A stretch of 64,000 bases of DNA from Agrobacterium tumefaciens. Lineage in GTDB: Bacteria > Pseudomonadota > Alphaproteobacteria > Rhizobiales > Rhizobiaceae. The DNA is taken from positions 152,653-216,652 of the forward strand of contig NZ_WJOK01000009.1 of the NCBI RefSeq assembly GCF_009649785.1. Direction: 5' to 3'. Both the position numbers and the translations under genes were made by a program. Under the pieces are notes generated by a model. That model worked only from the letters and a program-made list of their open reading frames with translations. It did no database searches and was not told the origin of the DNA. Shown here piece by piece: positions 26,076 to 35,392 of the stretch. Every line of letters begins with the position of its first letter. Positions within the stretch are counted from its first letter, which is position 1.

Positions 26076-26547
26076 AGTGGGTGCACAGGTCCTTGACTGG
26101 TCGCGCGCCCAGGTCGCACTGATGCGCCCAAGCCGGAGTACACGGGCGCTGGAAGCCATCATCCGCGATCTCATCGAGACCCGCGACGGCGCGACATATT
26201 TCGCCGAGCGCGTATGGGGCATTTCCCTCCGCTACGAGCTAGGCGGCAACGATCCGCTGGTGGGCTGAAGCGTTCCGGACTTCGCACTGGCGGACGGGAG
26301 GAGCACCGGCGAACTTCTGAGAGAGGGCAAAGGTCTGCTTTTGAATTTTAGCGTGGACGCATCGCTTGAAGCGCTGGCAGGCCGCTGGAACGGCCGGATT
26401 TCCTATGTCGCCGGCAATGCCATCGATCAATTGGGCTTGAGCACAGTCCTGGTGCGCCCCGATGGTATCGTCGCCTGGGCCACGGAGTCTGCTCCGGACA
26501 AGGAGAAATTCGCAAGGGCAGCAGCCCGTTGGTTCGGAGAGATTTAA
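26076..26547 (+). pseudogene. Remnant of the C-terminus of a PheA/TfdB-type FAD monooxygenase
   Basis: In one frame, translation gives VLDWSRAQVALMRPS and GDGA-type text up to LVG, then an in-frame TGA at 26266-26268, and then continues SVPDFALADGRSTGELL through NFSVDASLEALAGRW to a normal stop at 26547. Together these read as the C-terminal thioredoxin-like end of FAD-dependent aromatic or antibiotic hydroxylases of about 500-550 residues. The whole N-terminal FAD part is missing because the LysR gene ends directly before it. The gene is therefore truncated and also interrupted by a stop. Confidence 0.75.
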
Positions 26548-26692
26548 CGGGTATGTGAGGTGGCCGATCCGGTTGCCACGCCATTTCTTCGGCAGATATG
26601 CCAGCCCCCGGCAATCTAGAGATTGTTTCATTGCCTTCCTGCGTCAGCCGTACCGATGTATCGTTCCTTCCTATCAATGCAATGGAGTCATC

Positions 26693-27475
26693 ATGTCCCT
26701 TCCCCAGAAAATCGGCTTTATCGGAACCGGCGCTATCACCGATGCGATGGTGCGGGGGCTCCTCAGCACGCCTGCCGCCGTGCCGCATATCATGGTGTCC
26801 CAACGCAGCGCGGATATCTCGGCCAGGCTTGCCGCCGATTTCCCGCAGGTGATCGTCTCCAGCGACAATCAGGCGATTGTCGACGGCTGCGATACCGTCG
26901 TTCTGGCCATCCGCCCGCAGATCGCCGAGGACGTCATCCGGCCGCTGCGGTTTCGCGAGGGGCAGAAAGTCATAAGCGTCGTTGCCGCAACCGGTCGACA
27001 TGCACTGCTTGACTGGATCGGCGCGGATGTGCGCCTGACCCAGGCGATCCCGCTGCCTTTTGTCGCCCGCCGCAAAGGCGTCACGGCCGTTTACCCCTCC
27101 GATGCGGATACCGCCGCGATCTTCAACGTGCTCGGAAATGCGGTGGAATGTGAAACAAAGGCGGAATACGACCTTCTCGCCGCCGCAAGCGCCCTGATGG
27201 CAACCTATTTCGGCATTCTGCAACAGACGACGGAGTGGTTGGCGGAAAACGGCCTGCCGGAAGAAAAGGGCCGCGCCTATCTTGCACCCCTCTTCGCCGG
27301 CCTCTCCGAAGTGGCGCTGCTTGCCGGCAAGGACACGGACTTTACCGATCTCAGCCGCGAATTCGCCACCAAGGGTGGCCTGAACGAGCAGGTTCTTCAG
27401 GACTTTGACGGCAATGGCGGTTCGAGCGCATTGAAGCGGGCATTGAGCCGCGTGCTGGAACGGATTACGCAGTAG
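26693..27475 (+). CDS. Pyrroline-5-carboxylate reductase-like protein
   Basis: ATG 26693 starts the family homology (KIGFIGTGAITDAMVRGLL), giving 260 residues. The N-terminus is a Rossmann NAD(P)-binding motif and the C-terminal helical part contains the dimerisation domain, where true ProC has a conserved Thr/Ser-rich active segment. The match to the canonical proC C-terminal signature is loose, so this may be a paralogue acting on a different imine. It precedes a PhzF-like and a NudK-like gene on the same strand. Confidence 0.8.
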   Translation: MSLPQKIGFIGTGAITDAMVRGLLSTPAAVPHIMVSQRSADISARLAADFPQVIVSSDNQAIVDGCDTVVLAIRPQIAEDVIRPLRFREGQKVISVVAATGRHALLDWIGADVRLTQAIPLPFVARRKGVTAVYPSDADTAAIFNVLGNAVECETKAEYDLLAAASALMATYFGILQQTTEWLAENGLPEEKGRAYLAPLFAGLSEVALLAGKDTDFTDLSREFATKGGLNEQVLQDFDGNGGSSALKRALSRVLERITQ

Positions 27476-27518
27476 ACAGTGCGCGCCGACAATCGATCCG
27501 AACTGAAAGAACGATGCA

Positions 27519-28364
27519 ATGACCTTTACAATCCATATGATCGATGTATTCGGCTCCGGCCCGCTTTCTGGCAATCCGCTGGCGGTCGTCATGGGTGCAG
27601 ACACCTTGACCACGGATGACATGCAGCGATTGACGCGGTGGTTCAATCTGTCCGAAACCACGTTTCTGCTGCCGCCCACCCACCCCCAGGCTGATTACCG
27701 TGTCCGGATATTCTCACTGGACCGGGAGATGCCTTTTGCCGGACACCCTACGCTCGGCACTTGCCATGCCTGGCTTTCCGAAAACGGCCTGCCCAAAAGC
27801 GAAACGGGCATCGTTCAGGAATGCGGTGCCGGTCTGGTGACGATCCGGCACGCGCATGGTCGACTTTCCTTTGCCGCTCCGCCCCTTATCCGTTCAGGCG
27901 CGCCGACACCCGCAGAGCTGGAAGAGGCCCGGCTGCTGCTGGGAATAGAGACACGCGACATCGTTGATGCCGCATGGATCGACAATGGCCCCGGCTGGTT
28001 GGGGATCAGGCTGGCATCGGCTGAGAAGGTGCTTGCCCTTGAGCCGGTCCGCAGCTGGCCCGGCCGCATTGACATTGGCGTCGTTGGTCCGCACGCAAAT
28101 GGCGGCGAAGCCGCCTTCGAGGTTCGCGCCTTCTTCAGCGATCATCTGGGCGCCATCGCCGAGGATCCGGTCACCGGAAGCCTCAACGCCTCGCTGGCGC
28201 AATGGCTGTTTGCGACAGGCGTGGTCGCGGAAGACTATGTCGCCGCCCAGGGCACACGTCTTGGCCGTCAAGGCCGCATTTACCTGACCCGCGATGATAC
28301 CGGCCAGATATGGGTCGGCGGCGAGACACGCACGCAAGTCGAAGGCCGGCTGCACGGCCTTTGA
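27519..28364 (+). CDS. PhzF-family isomerase-like protein
   Basis: A 281-residue protein of the PhzF/diaminopimelate-epimerase-like fold. The family's catalytic Glu is seen in NLSETTFLLPP near residue 46, followed by MPFAGHPTLGT near 72 and EDPVTGSLNASLAQWL near 210. PhzF isomerises dihydrohydroxyanthranilate in phenazine making, but most members in non-phenazine producers have unknown roles. No other phenazine gene is nearby, so no phenazine role is claimed. Confidence 0.88.
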   Translation: MTFTIHMIDVFGSGPLSGNPLAVVMGADTLTTDDMQRLTRWFNLSETTFLLPPTHPQADYRVRIFSLDREMPFAGHPTLGTCHAWLSENGLPKSETGIVQECGAGLVTIRHAHGRLSFAAPPLIRSGAPTPAELEEARLLLGIETRDIVDAAWIDNGPGWLGIRLASAEKVLALEPVRSWPGRIDIGVVGPHANGGEAAFEVRAFFSDHLGAIAEDPVTGSLNASLAQWLFATGVVAEDYVAAQGTRLGRQGRIYLTRDDTGQIWVGGETRTQVEGRLHGL

Positions 28365-28391
28365 AAAGACAGATAATGACGAGGTGACTTG

Positions 28392-28988
28392 ATGAATAGC
28401 AGTGTTTACCGCCCGATTTCGCAACGCGTATTGGCGGATGATTGGGGACGACTGACCAAATATGAGTATGAACTTCAGCTAAGGGACGGAAGCTGGCAAC
28501 GGCAGACCCGGGAGGCGTATGATCGCGGCAACGGAGCGACATGCCTGTTGTACAACCCCGCAAACGACCATGTTTTGCTCACCCGCCAGTTCCGTTTGCC
28601 GGTTCTCTTGAACGGCGGCCTCGAGTCGCTGATCGAGACACCGGCGGGGCTGCTGGAAGGCGCTGAACCGGCAGCGCGCATGCGTGCGGAACTGATGGAG
28701 GAGACCGGTTATGAGGTTTCCGAACTCACCCATCTGTTCGATATCTATATGAGCCCCGGATCGGTCACCGAATACCTCGCCTTTTTCTACGGCGAATATG
28801 CCGAGAACCATAAAGTGGGCACAGGCGGCGGCTCCGCGGACGAGGGAGAAGACATAGATGTGCTGGAAATCGCTCTGCCAGACGCTATGCAGATGATCAG
28901 CCGCGGCGATATTCGCGACGCCAAGACCATCATTCTGCTGCAGCACCTCACCATCCGGCTTTTGCAGGAAAAGCACGGAACACGCTGA
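28392..28988 (+). CDS. nudK: NudK-like Nudix hydrolase
   Basis: ATG 28392 has a GAGGTGA ribosome site, giving 198 residues. The Nudix box is ETPAGLLEGAEPAARMRAEL followed by MEETGYEV (about residues 78-105), with the one-residue-shorter spacing seen in NudK. NudK cleaves GDP-mannose and related nucleotide sugars. N-terminal segments YRPISQRVLADDWGRLTKYEY and NPANDHVLLTRQFRLPV also fit that subfamily. The substrate is by family resemblance. Confidence 0.85.
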   Translation: MNSSVYRPISQRVLADDWGRLTKYEYELQLRDGSWQRQTREAYDRGNGATCLLYNPANDHVLLTRQFRLPVLLNGGLESLIETPAGLLEGAEPAARMRAELMEETGYEVSELTHLFDIYMSPGSVTEYLAFFYGEYAENHKVGTGGGSADEGEDIDVLEIALPDAMQMISRGDIRDAKTIILLQHLTIRLLQEKHGTR

Positions 28989-29133
28989 TCTCGACCGCAA
29001 TATCTACCAATGCGGAAGCGATGCTGATTACGGCCAGACTACAGGATCAACAGGACGAATTTGCCTGACGTAGACTGGCCGAAACCCATCACTTGCGTTG
29101 GGCAACAAAGATCAAAGACTTACGATTTGGGCT

Positions 29134-30057
29134 TCACCTGCCATCCTCAAAACGGAATGCGGGAAAGCCCTTGATGCCGGACGGAATGACCCAAACGCCA
29201 CCGGAAAGAGGTACCTCGCTCAGCCTGTCTTGCGTCATGTTATGGCGGTGCGATGTCACGAAAAGCGAGCCGAAATCCGGCCCGCCAAAGCAGGGCATCG
29301 TTGGATGCGGAACAGGCATCCTTACCGTCCCGATCTGTTGACTGCCGTCTTCCGAGAAAATGTTCAAAACGCCGGCAGAGACACCCGCGCTCCAATATCG
29401 GCCGCTTATGTCAAGACATCCACCATCGGGCCTTCCGGTCTCTTCCTGCATTTGTGCGACGAGCACACCTTCATCAAATACACCGTTGGTTTTGTCGAAA
29501 TTCCGCCTGCGTATCCATTTCTGCACGGAATCGCTTTGCCACATGACGGAACCGTCCTGCGAAAAAGCGAGGCCGTTGGGACATGTCAGTCCGGTCTGGA
29601 TACGTTCGGCCCCATTATTCGTAATACGCCAGAGCTCTCCATGGGGCTGCATCTGCGAGAGCGGGACATTGTGCATGGTACCAACCCAGAAAGCTCCATC
29701 CGGACCGACACGTCCGTCATTCAGCCGGCAGGCGATGCCTTCAGGTGCGGGAATGGAATGAAGTGTGCGCCGCGCGCCGCTTTCCGGATTGAGGATGAGT
29801 ATATCCATTCCGCAAGCGGCAATCAGATCACCGCTCTGACAGAGCCCAAGACTGGAGACGGTTTCCGGGAACGTCCATTCACGATACTGGACGCCGCCCA
29901 GCCCAGCTGAACGTAGCTTCTTGCCAAGAATGTCACACCAGAACAGGACCTGACGTCTTTCGTCCCACACCGGGCTTTCCGCAAGAATGCTGATTTGGTC
30001 GCACAGGAGTCCTGCCTGATCGATCGCAGGCGCGTTGTCGAAATTTGCTGTTGTCAT
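29134..30057 (-). CDS. SMP-30/gluconolactonase-family lactonase
   Basis: A 307-residue six-bladed beta-propeller. Metal and active-site residues of the family are visible: Glu in ILAESPVWDE near 28, Asn in CRLNDGRVGPDGAFWVGTM near 112, the CPNGLAFSQDG turn near 158, and the Asp of GRPDGGCLD near 207. These enzymes open sugar lactones to aldonic acids. It is transcribed away from the dehydrogenase and importer operon together with the GntR gene. Lactone hydrolysis would be the second step after the Gfo/Idh/MocA dehydrogenases. Confidence 0.88.
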   Translation of the reverse strand: MTTANFDNAPAIDQAGLLCDQISILAESPVWDERRQVLFWCDILGKKLRSAGLGGVQYREWTFPETVSSLGLCQSGDLIAACGMDILILNPESGARRTLHSIPAPEGIACRLNDGRVGPDGAFWVGTMHNVPLSQMQPHGELWRITNNGAERIQTGLTCPNGLAFSQDGSVMWQSDSVQKWIRRRNFDKTNGVFDEGVLVAQMQEETGRPDGGCLDISGRYWSAGVSAGVLNIFSEDGSQQIGTVRMPVPHPTMPCFGGPDFGSLFVTSHRHNMTQDRLSEVPLSGGVWVIPSGIKGFPAFRFEDGR

Positions 30058-30092
30058 TTTCTGTCTGAACCGTTGAATTGCGCAGCGTGGCG

Positions 30093-30806
30093 TTATTCGA
30101 AATATTCCTGATGTGCTTCGAAGATCTGCGACAGAATGCCGAGGACGCGGCGGAGATGCTGGCGCAGATAATCCACCGCGCTCTCCTCCTCACGCGCCTT
30201 TATTGCATTGTAGACGGCCTCATGCTCCGTCAGCAGTCTGGCCATGTGTGCTTCGTCGGTAATCGCCAGCGCTCGCAGGCGGTCTAGCCCAGCCTTTTCC
30301 CGGATCAACAGGGTCTCCAGCCTTTCGAGGCCGGTTGCGGCGGCAAGGGCGCTGTGGAACTGGTCGTCATGGATACGGAAGGCCTTTTTGTCGCCAAGCT
30401 CCATCGCCACACGCTGGCCTTCCAGCGCATGCAGGATTTCCTGGTCCGCTTCGGCCGGGATGCCGGTCTGGCAGAGCCTGCGGGCAGCGGCAACCTCCAG
30501 CGCCTCACGAATGAACTGCGCGCTGCGGATATTTTTGTCCGACAGTCTCGAGACATAGGTCCCGCGGCTCGGCAGGGTGACGATCAAACCGTCATCTCGC
30601 AGCCGGCTCAACGCCTCGCGCACCGGGGTGCGGCTGGAGTTGAAGGACTGGCCAATCTCGTTTTCCGACACGGCCTGGCCCGGAAACAGCTCCCTCGAAA
30701 GGATGGCAGATTTCAGCGCCGAATAGATCTGGTCCACAACCGGTCGGTTGAAATCCAGTCGTTCCATCATCGGCACCGTGCCGCCTGTCATCGGGATCTT
30801 TGGCAT
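30093..30806 (-). CDS. GntR-family regulator (FCD subfamily)
   Basis: A 237-residue regulator with an N-terminal winged helix (residues 15-85: ELFPGQAVSENEIGQSF, SRTPVREALSRLRDDGLI) and an all-helical FCD ligand domain with the His/Asp metal-site pattern (FRIHDDQFH near 142). Such proteins bind sugar acids or other carboxylates and usually repress. It lies between the lactonase (35 bases downstream) and the divergent dehydrogenase operon. The 106-base divergent gap holds two palindromes that fit GntR operators. Confidence 0.92.
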   Translation of the reverse strand: MPKIPMTGGTVPMMERLDFNRPVVDQIYSALKSAILSRELFPGQAVSENEIGQSFNSSRTPVREALSRLRDDGLIVTLPSRGTYVSRLSDKNIRSAQFIREALEVAAARRLCQTGIPAEADQEILHALEGQRVAMELGDKKAFRIHDDQFHSALAAATGLERLETLLIREKAGLDRLRALAITDEAHMARLLTEHEAVYNAIKAREEESAVDYLRQHLRRVLGILSQIFEAHQEYFE

Positions 30807-30833
30807 ACGCTCTCCAAATGTCTTTCTCTATAA

Positions 30834-30881
30834 CCGGTATACCGGAACACTGGTGTGTTGACAACCGGCATACCGGTATGC
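30834..30881. promoter_or_regulatory. Twin GntR operators in the divergent promoter
   Basis: CCGGTATACCGG (30834-30845) is a perfect 12-bp palindrome. CCGGCATACCGG (30865-30876) overlaps the perfect 14-bp palindrome GCATACCGGTATGC (30868-30881). The core CCGGNATACCGG is thus present twice, 31 bases start to start, close to three helical turns. A TTGACA box at 30858-30863 sits between them and points to the operon starting at 30913. Binding here would block that promoter and possibly the regulator's own. Confidence 0.75.
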
Positions 30882-30912
30882 AATTGAATGGCCATGGGAA
30901 GGAGGCTCCCGA

Positions 30913-31965
30913 ATGCAAAATATCAAGACCTGCGTCATCGTTGGTGCCGGAATGGTAGCGAAGACGCATGTGCTTGCCTGTGCGGCAAGCCCTGAAAAAA
31001 TCCGCCTGAAAGCGATTGTTGACGGTGGCTCCGGCCGCGCGAAAGCGCTGGCTGCCGAAGCGGCAAAACACACCGGTCACCACGTTGCCGTATACGCGTC
31101 AATCGAGGAAGCCGCGCGTGACGGCGATGTCGATTTCGCCATCATCGCAACGCCGCCCAATGCCCGCGCCGATATCGTCGGTCCGCTTGCAAAAGCCGGC
31201 AAACACATTCTTCTCGAAAAGCCTGTCGCCCGCAACACGCGGGAAGCGGCCGATCTGGTAGCGCTCTGCCGCGATGCGGGTGTAACGCTCGGTATCATTT
31301 TCCAGCACCGCATGCGCGCCGCATCGCAAAAGGCGCGCGAACTGGTCGCATCCGGCACGCTCGGCGAACTAGGCCTTTGCGAGATTTCGGTGCCGTGGTG
31401 GCGTACCCAGGCCTATTATGATGAGCCGGGACGCGGCACGCTTGCGCGTGACGGCGGCGGCGTTCTGATATCGCAGGCAATCCACACGATCGATCTGGCC
31501 CTGAGCCTTGCAGGCCCCGTGGCCCGCGTGCAGGCCATGGCGGCAACGACGCGTTTTCACAAGATGGAAACCGAGGATTACGTATCGGCCGGCCTTCGTT
31601 TCAAAAACGGGGCCGTCGGCTCGCTCGTCGCGAGCACCGCAAGCTTTCCCGGTGCGCCTGAATCCATTCTTCTCCATTTCGACAAGGCAAGCCTGCGGCT
31701 CGCATCCGGCCTGCTGCATGTAGACTGGCGCGACGGCCGCCAGGAAACCTTCGGTGGTGCCGCTTCCGGCACCGGCGGCGGCGCCGATCCCATGGCTTTC
31801 ACGCATGAATGGCATCAGGGCGTTTTCGACGATTTCGTCGACGCCATTTCTTCAGGGCGCCCGCCGGTCGTCACCGGTGAAGCAGCTCTTTTGTCTCACA
31901 GACTGATCGACGCGATCATCAACTCAGCCGAAACCGGCAAGGAAGTGGAACTGCAGGATGAGTAA
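30913..31965 (+). CDS. Gfo/Idh/MocA-family dehydrogenase, first of three
   Basis: A 350-residue NAD(P)-dependent sugar dehydrogenase family member. The N-terminal Rossmann motif is VGAGMVAKTHVLA. The EKP motif (ILLEKPVARN near residue 100) contains the catalytic Lys, and an HTIDLA segment near 193 holds the usual C-terminal active-site His. It opens the catabolic operon and overlaps the next dehydrogenase by eight bases. It could oxidise the imported sugar or reduce a keto intermediate. Confidence 0.9.
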   Translation: MQNIKTCVIVGAGMVAKTHVLACAASPEKIRLKAIVDGGSGRAKALAAEAAKHTGHHVAVYASIEEAARDGDVDFAIIATPPNARADIVGPLAKAGKHILLEKPVARNTREAADLVALCRDAGVTLGIIFQHRMRAASQKARELVASGTLGELGLCEISVPWWRTQAYYDEPGRGTLARDGGGVLISQAIHTIDLALSLAGPVARVQAMAATTRFHKMETEDYVSAGLRFKNGAVGSLVASTASFPGAPESILLHFDKASLRLASGLLHVDWRDGRQETFGGAASGTGGGADPMAFTHEWHQGVFDDFVDAISSGRPPVVTGEAALLSHRLIDAIINSAETGKEVELQDE

Positions 31966-32974
31966 ACCAATCAAGTTCGTGGCTCTCGGCATAGAGCACA
32001 GGCACATTTTCGGCATGGCGCAGAACATGCTGGATGCCGGTGCGCAATTCGCGGGCTGGTGGACGGAAGGCGAGCCGGACGTGGTCGAAGGTTTCGTAAA
32101 GCGCTTCCCGGACGTGCCGCGTGCTGCCTCCAAGGAGGATTTGCTGGCTGACCAAACCATCGATCTCGTCATCATTGCCGACATTCCGTCCAAGCGTGCC
32201 GATCTTGCCATCGCTGCCATGGAAGCGGGCAAGGACGTCATGTCCGACAAGCCGGGCTGCACCACGTTCGACCAGCTTGCGCGCCTGCGCCAGACCGTTG
32301 CCAAGACCAAAAGAATCTGGACCGTCGATTTTTCCGAGCGCTTCGAAGTCCCGAGCGTCACGAAAGCCGCCGAGCTGGTTGCACAGGGTGCCATCGGCCG
32401 CGTCATCCAGACGGTTGGCCTTGGTCCGCACCGCCTGAACCGACAAATTCGCCCGACATGGTTCTTCGAACGCGAGGCCTATGGCGGCATTCTCACCGAT
32501 ATTGCCAGCCACCAGATCGACCAGTTCATGTTCTTTACCGGCTCCACCGAAGTTGAGATCGTATCTGCCACCGTTGCCAATTACGCCAACCCGGGCGATC
32601 CGGGCCTGCAGGATTTCGGCGAAGTCGTGCTGCGCGGCGACAAGGGCCATGGGTATATCCGCGTCGACTGGTACACACCCGATGCACTGCCGACATGGGG
32701 TGATGGCCGCCTGACGATCCTCGGTACCCAAGGTTACATCGAACTGCGCAAATACGTCGATGTCGGCAACACCGAGGGCACAGACCGTCTGATCCTCGTC
32801 AATGGCGACCGTTGCGAATATATCGACGCATCCGGTGCCGGCCTGCCCTACTTCGCCCGTGTATGCGACGATATCCGCAACCGCACGGAAACTGCCATGA
32901 CGCAGGAACACGTCTTCAAGGTTTGTGACCTCTCGCTTCAGGCGCAGGCCAAGGCTGAAGGAACCGCAGCATGA
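31958..32974 (+). CDS. Gfo/Idh/MocA-family oxidoreductase, second of three
   Basis: A 338-residue protein of the same superfamily. The N-terminus (IKFVALGIEHRHIFGMAQNM) departs from the canonical GxGxxG nucleotide-binding motif. The lysine motif is SDKPGCTTF rather than EKP, and the C-terminal His is in ASHQIDQFMFF. The altered dinucleotide-binding turn suggests a different cofactor use or role from its neighbours. It overlaps both neighbouring genes. Confidence 0.82.
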   Translation: MSKPIKFVALGIEHRHIFGMAQNMLDAGAQFAGWWTEGEPDVVEGFVKRFPDVPRAASKEDLLADQTIDLVIIADIPSKRADLAIAAMEAGKDVMSDKPGCTTFDQLARLRQTVAKTKRIWTVDFSERFEVPSVTKAAELVAQGAIGRVIQTVGLGPHRLNRQIRPTWFFEREAYGGILTDIASHQIDQFMFFTGSTEVEIVSATVANYANPGDPGLQDFGEVVLRGDKGHGYIRVDWYTPDALPTWGDGRLTILGTQGYIELRKYVDVGNTEGTDRLILVNGDRCEYIDASGAGLPYFARVCDDIRNRTETAMTQEHVFKVCDLSLQAQAKAEGTAA

Positions 32975-34044
32975 TCGGCGTCGCCATTATCGGCGCCGGT
33001 ATCGGCGCACAGCATCTGAGCGGTTATCTGGCGCTGCCGGAGCGTTTCACCGTCAAGGCGATCTGCGATCTTGATGTGGAGCGGGCACGGGCGGTGGCTG
33101 GCGAAGGTTCTTCCATCCGCATCACGGCGGATCTCGAAGAAGTCCTCGCCGATGAAAGCATTTCGCTCATAGACGTCTGCCTGCCGCCGCATCTGCATTT
33201 CCCCGTAATGCTGAAGGCCCACGCGGCCGGCAAGGACGTGGTCTGTGAAAAGCCGCTGGTGCGTTCGCTGGAGGAAGCAAATGCGCTGATGGAATCTGTC
33301 AAGAAGACCGGACGGCGCGTCTTTCCGGTTTTCCAGTATCGTTTTGGTCCCGCCCTACGGCAGCTGCGCGCCCTCATCGACGCCGGACTTGCTGGCAAAG
33401 CCTATGTGGCAAGCTCGGAAGTTCACTGGAACCGTGGCGCGAGCTACTACGACATTCCCTGGCGCGGCACCTGGAAGGGTGAATGTGGCGGCGCGATCCT
33501 CGGTCACGCCATCCATGCCCACGACCTTCTGTGCCATGTCCTAGGTCCGGTGGAACAGGTCTTCGCCATGGCCGACACCCGGGTGAACAGGATTGAGACG
33601 GAAGACTGTGCCGCCATCAGCTTCCGCATGAAGAGCGGCGCGCTCGCCACCAGCTCGGTCACGCTTGGTGCAGCCGACGACACGTCCCGTCTGCGGTTCT
33701 GCTTCGAAGGCTTCACGGCCGAAAGCGGAACGCTGCCCTATCGTCCGGCGGAAGATAAATGGCACTTTACGGCGCGGGCGCCGACCACGCAGGACCAGAT
33801 CGACGCCGTCCTCGCAACGGTTAAAGATGGCGAAAACGGCTTCACCGGTCTTGTCGAGGCGATTGCCAATGCGATGGAGGGTCGCGCGGGCAAGGAAGTG
33901 ACGATTACGGACGGCTTGCAGTCCATCGAACTCGTAACCGCAATCTACACATCGGTACAGGAAGGCACGGCCGTTCGCCTGCCGCTGACCGCTGACAACG
34001 AGCGGCTCAAGGGTTGGGCTCCGCGCGCGTCCGCCACGGCATAA
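32971..34044 (+). CDS. Gfo/Idh/MocA-family dehydrogenase, third of three
   Basis: A 357-residue dehydrogenase with a canonical Rossmann start (IIGAGIGAQHLSGY), the EKP motif in VVCEKPLVRSLEEAN near residue 93, and active-site residues around GHAIHAHDLLCHVLG near 180. It begins inside the stop of the second copy (ATGA overlap), so the three genes are translated as a block. The sugar-binding protein starts 22 bases further on after a GGGAGG ribosome site. Confidence 0.9.
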   Translation: MIGVAIIGAGIGAQHLSGYLALPERFTVKAICDLDVERARAVAGEGSSIRITADLEEVLADESISLIDVCLPPHLHFPVMLKAHAAGKDVVCEKPLVRSLEEANALMESVKKTGRRVFPVFQYRFGPALRQLRALIDAGLAGKAYVASSEVHWNRGASYYDIPWRGTWKGECGGAILGHAIHAHDLLCHVLGPVEQVFAMADTRVNRIETEDCAAISFRMKSGALATSSVTLGAADDTSRLRFCFEGFTAESGTLPYRPAEDKWHFTARAPTTQDQIDAVLATVKDGENGFTGLVEAIANAMEGRAGKEVTITDGLQSIELVTAIYTSVQEGTAVRLPLTADNERLKGWAPRASATA

Positions 34045-34066
34045 TCATCTAAAGGGAGGAAACCAG

Positions 34067-35335
34067 ATGAGCAGAAAATACAGCCTGGCGTTTGCCTTGG
34101 CCCTGGGGACGGCATCTCTTGCCGGTGCCGCTGAGGCACAGGAAGTTCGCTTCACCTGCGCCTATGACGGCAACGGCTGCGAGGTCCTGAAGGACATCCT
34201 GTCGCGTTACGAAAAACAGCATCCTGACGTCAAGATCGTTACGGATATCGTGCCCTACAAGGCGCTTCTCGAAGGCCTGCCGGTGCAGCTCGCCGGCGGC
34301 AGCGGCCCGGATTTCGCAACCGTCACCGATCTTGGCGGCCTCAATCGCTATTATCTCGACCTGACGCCCTACGTGGATGCGAAGTACTGGCAGGACAATT
34401 TCGGCGATGTGCTGAAATGGTATCGTAGCGGCCCGGACGACAAGGGCATCTATGGTATGCAGACGCAGCTTACCATTACCGGCGCCTTCATCAACCGCAC
34501 CTTGTTCGATCAGGCGAAAGTCGCCGTTCCCGGCAAGGATGCGACTTTTGACGACTGGGCGAAGGCAGCAAATGAAGTGGCCAAGGCCACCGGCTCGCCA
34601 TACCCCATGGCGATCGACCGCTCCGGTCACCGTATCGCCGGTCCGGCTATTTCCTACGGTGCGAAACTTTTCGACGCCGACGGCAAGCCGATCCTGGTCG
34701 ACGAGGGCTTCACCACTTTCGTGAAGAAATTCGTCGAGTGGAACAAGGACGGCACCATGGCGCGTGACGTCTGGGCCGGTCAGGGTGGCAACACCTACCG
34801 CGATGCGGCGCAGGAATTCATCAACGGTCAGCTCGTCTATTATTATTCCGGCAGCTGGCAGACAGCGCGCTTCGACAGTCAGGTCGGCGATGCTTTCGAC
34901 TGGGAAGTCGTGTCGCAGCCATGCGGACCGGCCGCATGCACCGGCATGCCAGGCGGAACGGGTATCGTGGGCTTCAAGCAGACCAAGAACCCCAAGATCG
35001 TCGCGGATATTCTGAACTTCCTCGCGCAGGACGAAAATTACCTCGATTTCACCGTCCGTACCCGCAACGTCCCGGCTCACAAGGCCGTCGGCGCAAAGCC
35101 TATCGACTACACCGGCGCAACCCCGGCGACCCAGAAGGCCATGAACGCGTGGCTGGATCAGGTCCCTGGTATCAGCCCCATCGCCTACGCCTATCAGGGC
35201 TACAAGAACAACCGTGCGATGTTCAACATTTCCGTCCAGCGCGTCACGCAGGCGATTGTTGGCGAAAGCACGGTCGACGACGCCATGACACGTGCGAAGG
35301 CCGATCTTGAGGAAGCGTTGAAACAGGCGAAGTGA
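34067..35335 (+). CDS. Sugar ABC transporter substrate-binding protein
   Basis: A 422-residue exported protein of the family-1 binding proteins, with a signal peptide cleaved near AEA-QE. The mature part starts with VRFTCAYDGNGCEVLKDIL and continues with the usual domain pattern (LAGGSGPDFATVTDLGGL near 75, AAQEFINGQLVYYYSGSWQ near 246). Four Cys residues in two pairs (near 26/35 and 286/291) could form disulfides. It feeds the two permeases and ATPase that follow. The co-encoded enzymes suggest a sugar or sugar-acid ligand. Confidence 0.92.
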   Translation: MSRKYSLAFALALGTASLAGAAEAQEVRFTCAYDGNGCEVLKDILSRYEKQHPDVKIVTDIVPYKALLEGLPVQLAGGSGPDFATVTDLGGLNRYYLDLTPYVDAKYWQDNFGDVLKWYRSGPDDKGIYGMQTQLTITGAFINRTLFDQAKVAVPGKDATFDDWAKAANEVAKATGSPYPMAIDRSGHRIAGPAISYGAKLFDADGKPILVDEGFTTFVKKFVEWNKDGTMARDVWAGQGGNTYRDAAQEFINGQLVYYYSGSWQTARFDSQVGDAFDWEVVSQPCGPAACTGMPGGTGIVGFKQTKNPKIVADILNFLAQDENYLDFTVRTRNVPAHKAVGAKPIDYTGATPATQKAMNAWLDQVPGISPIAYAYQGYKNNRAMFNISVQRVTQAIVGESTVDDAMTRAKADLEEALKQAK

Positions 35336-35392
35336 TCCATCGCCTTCCGGCGCGGCCTTGCCGCGCCGCGCCGGATCGAAGGAGGACCATCA

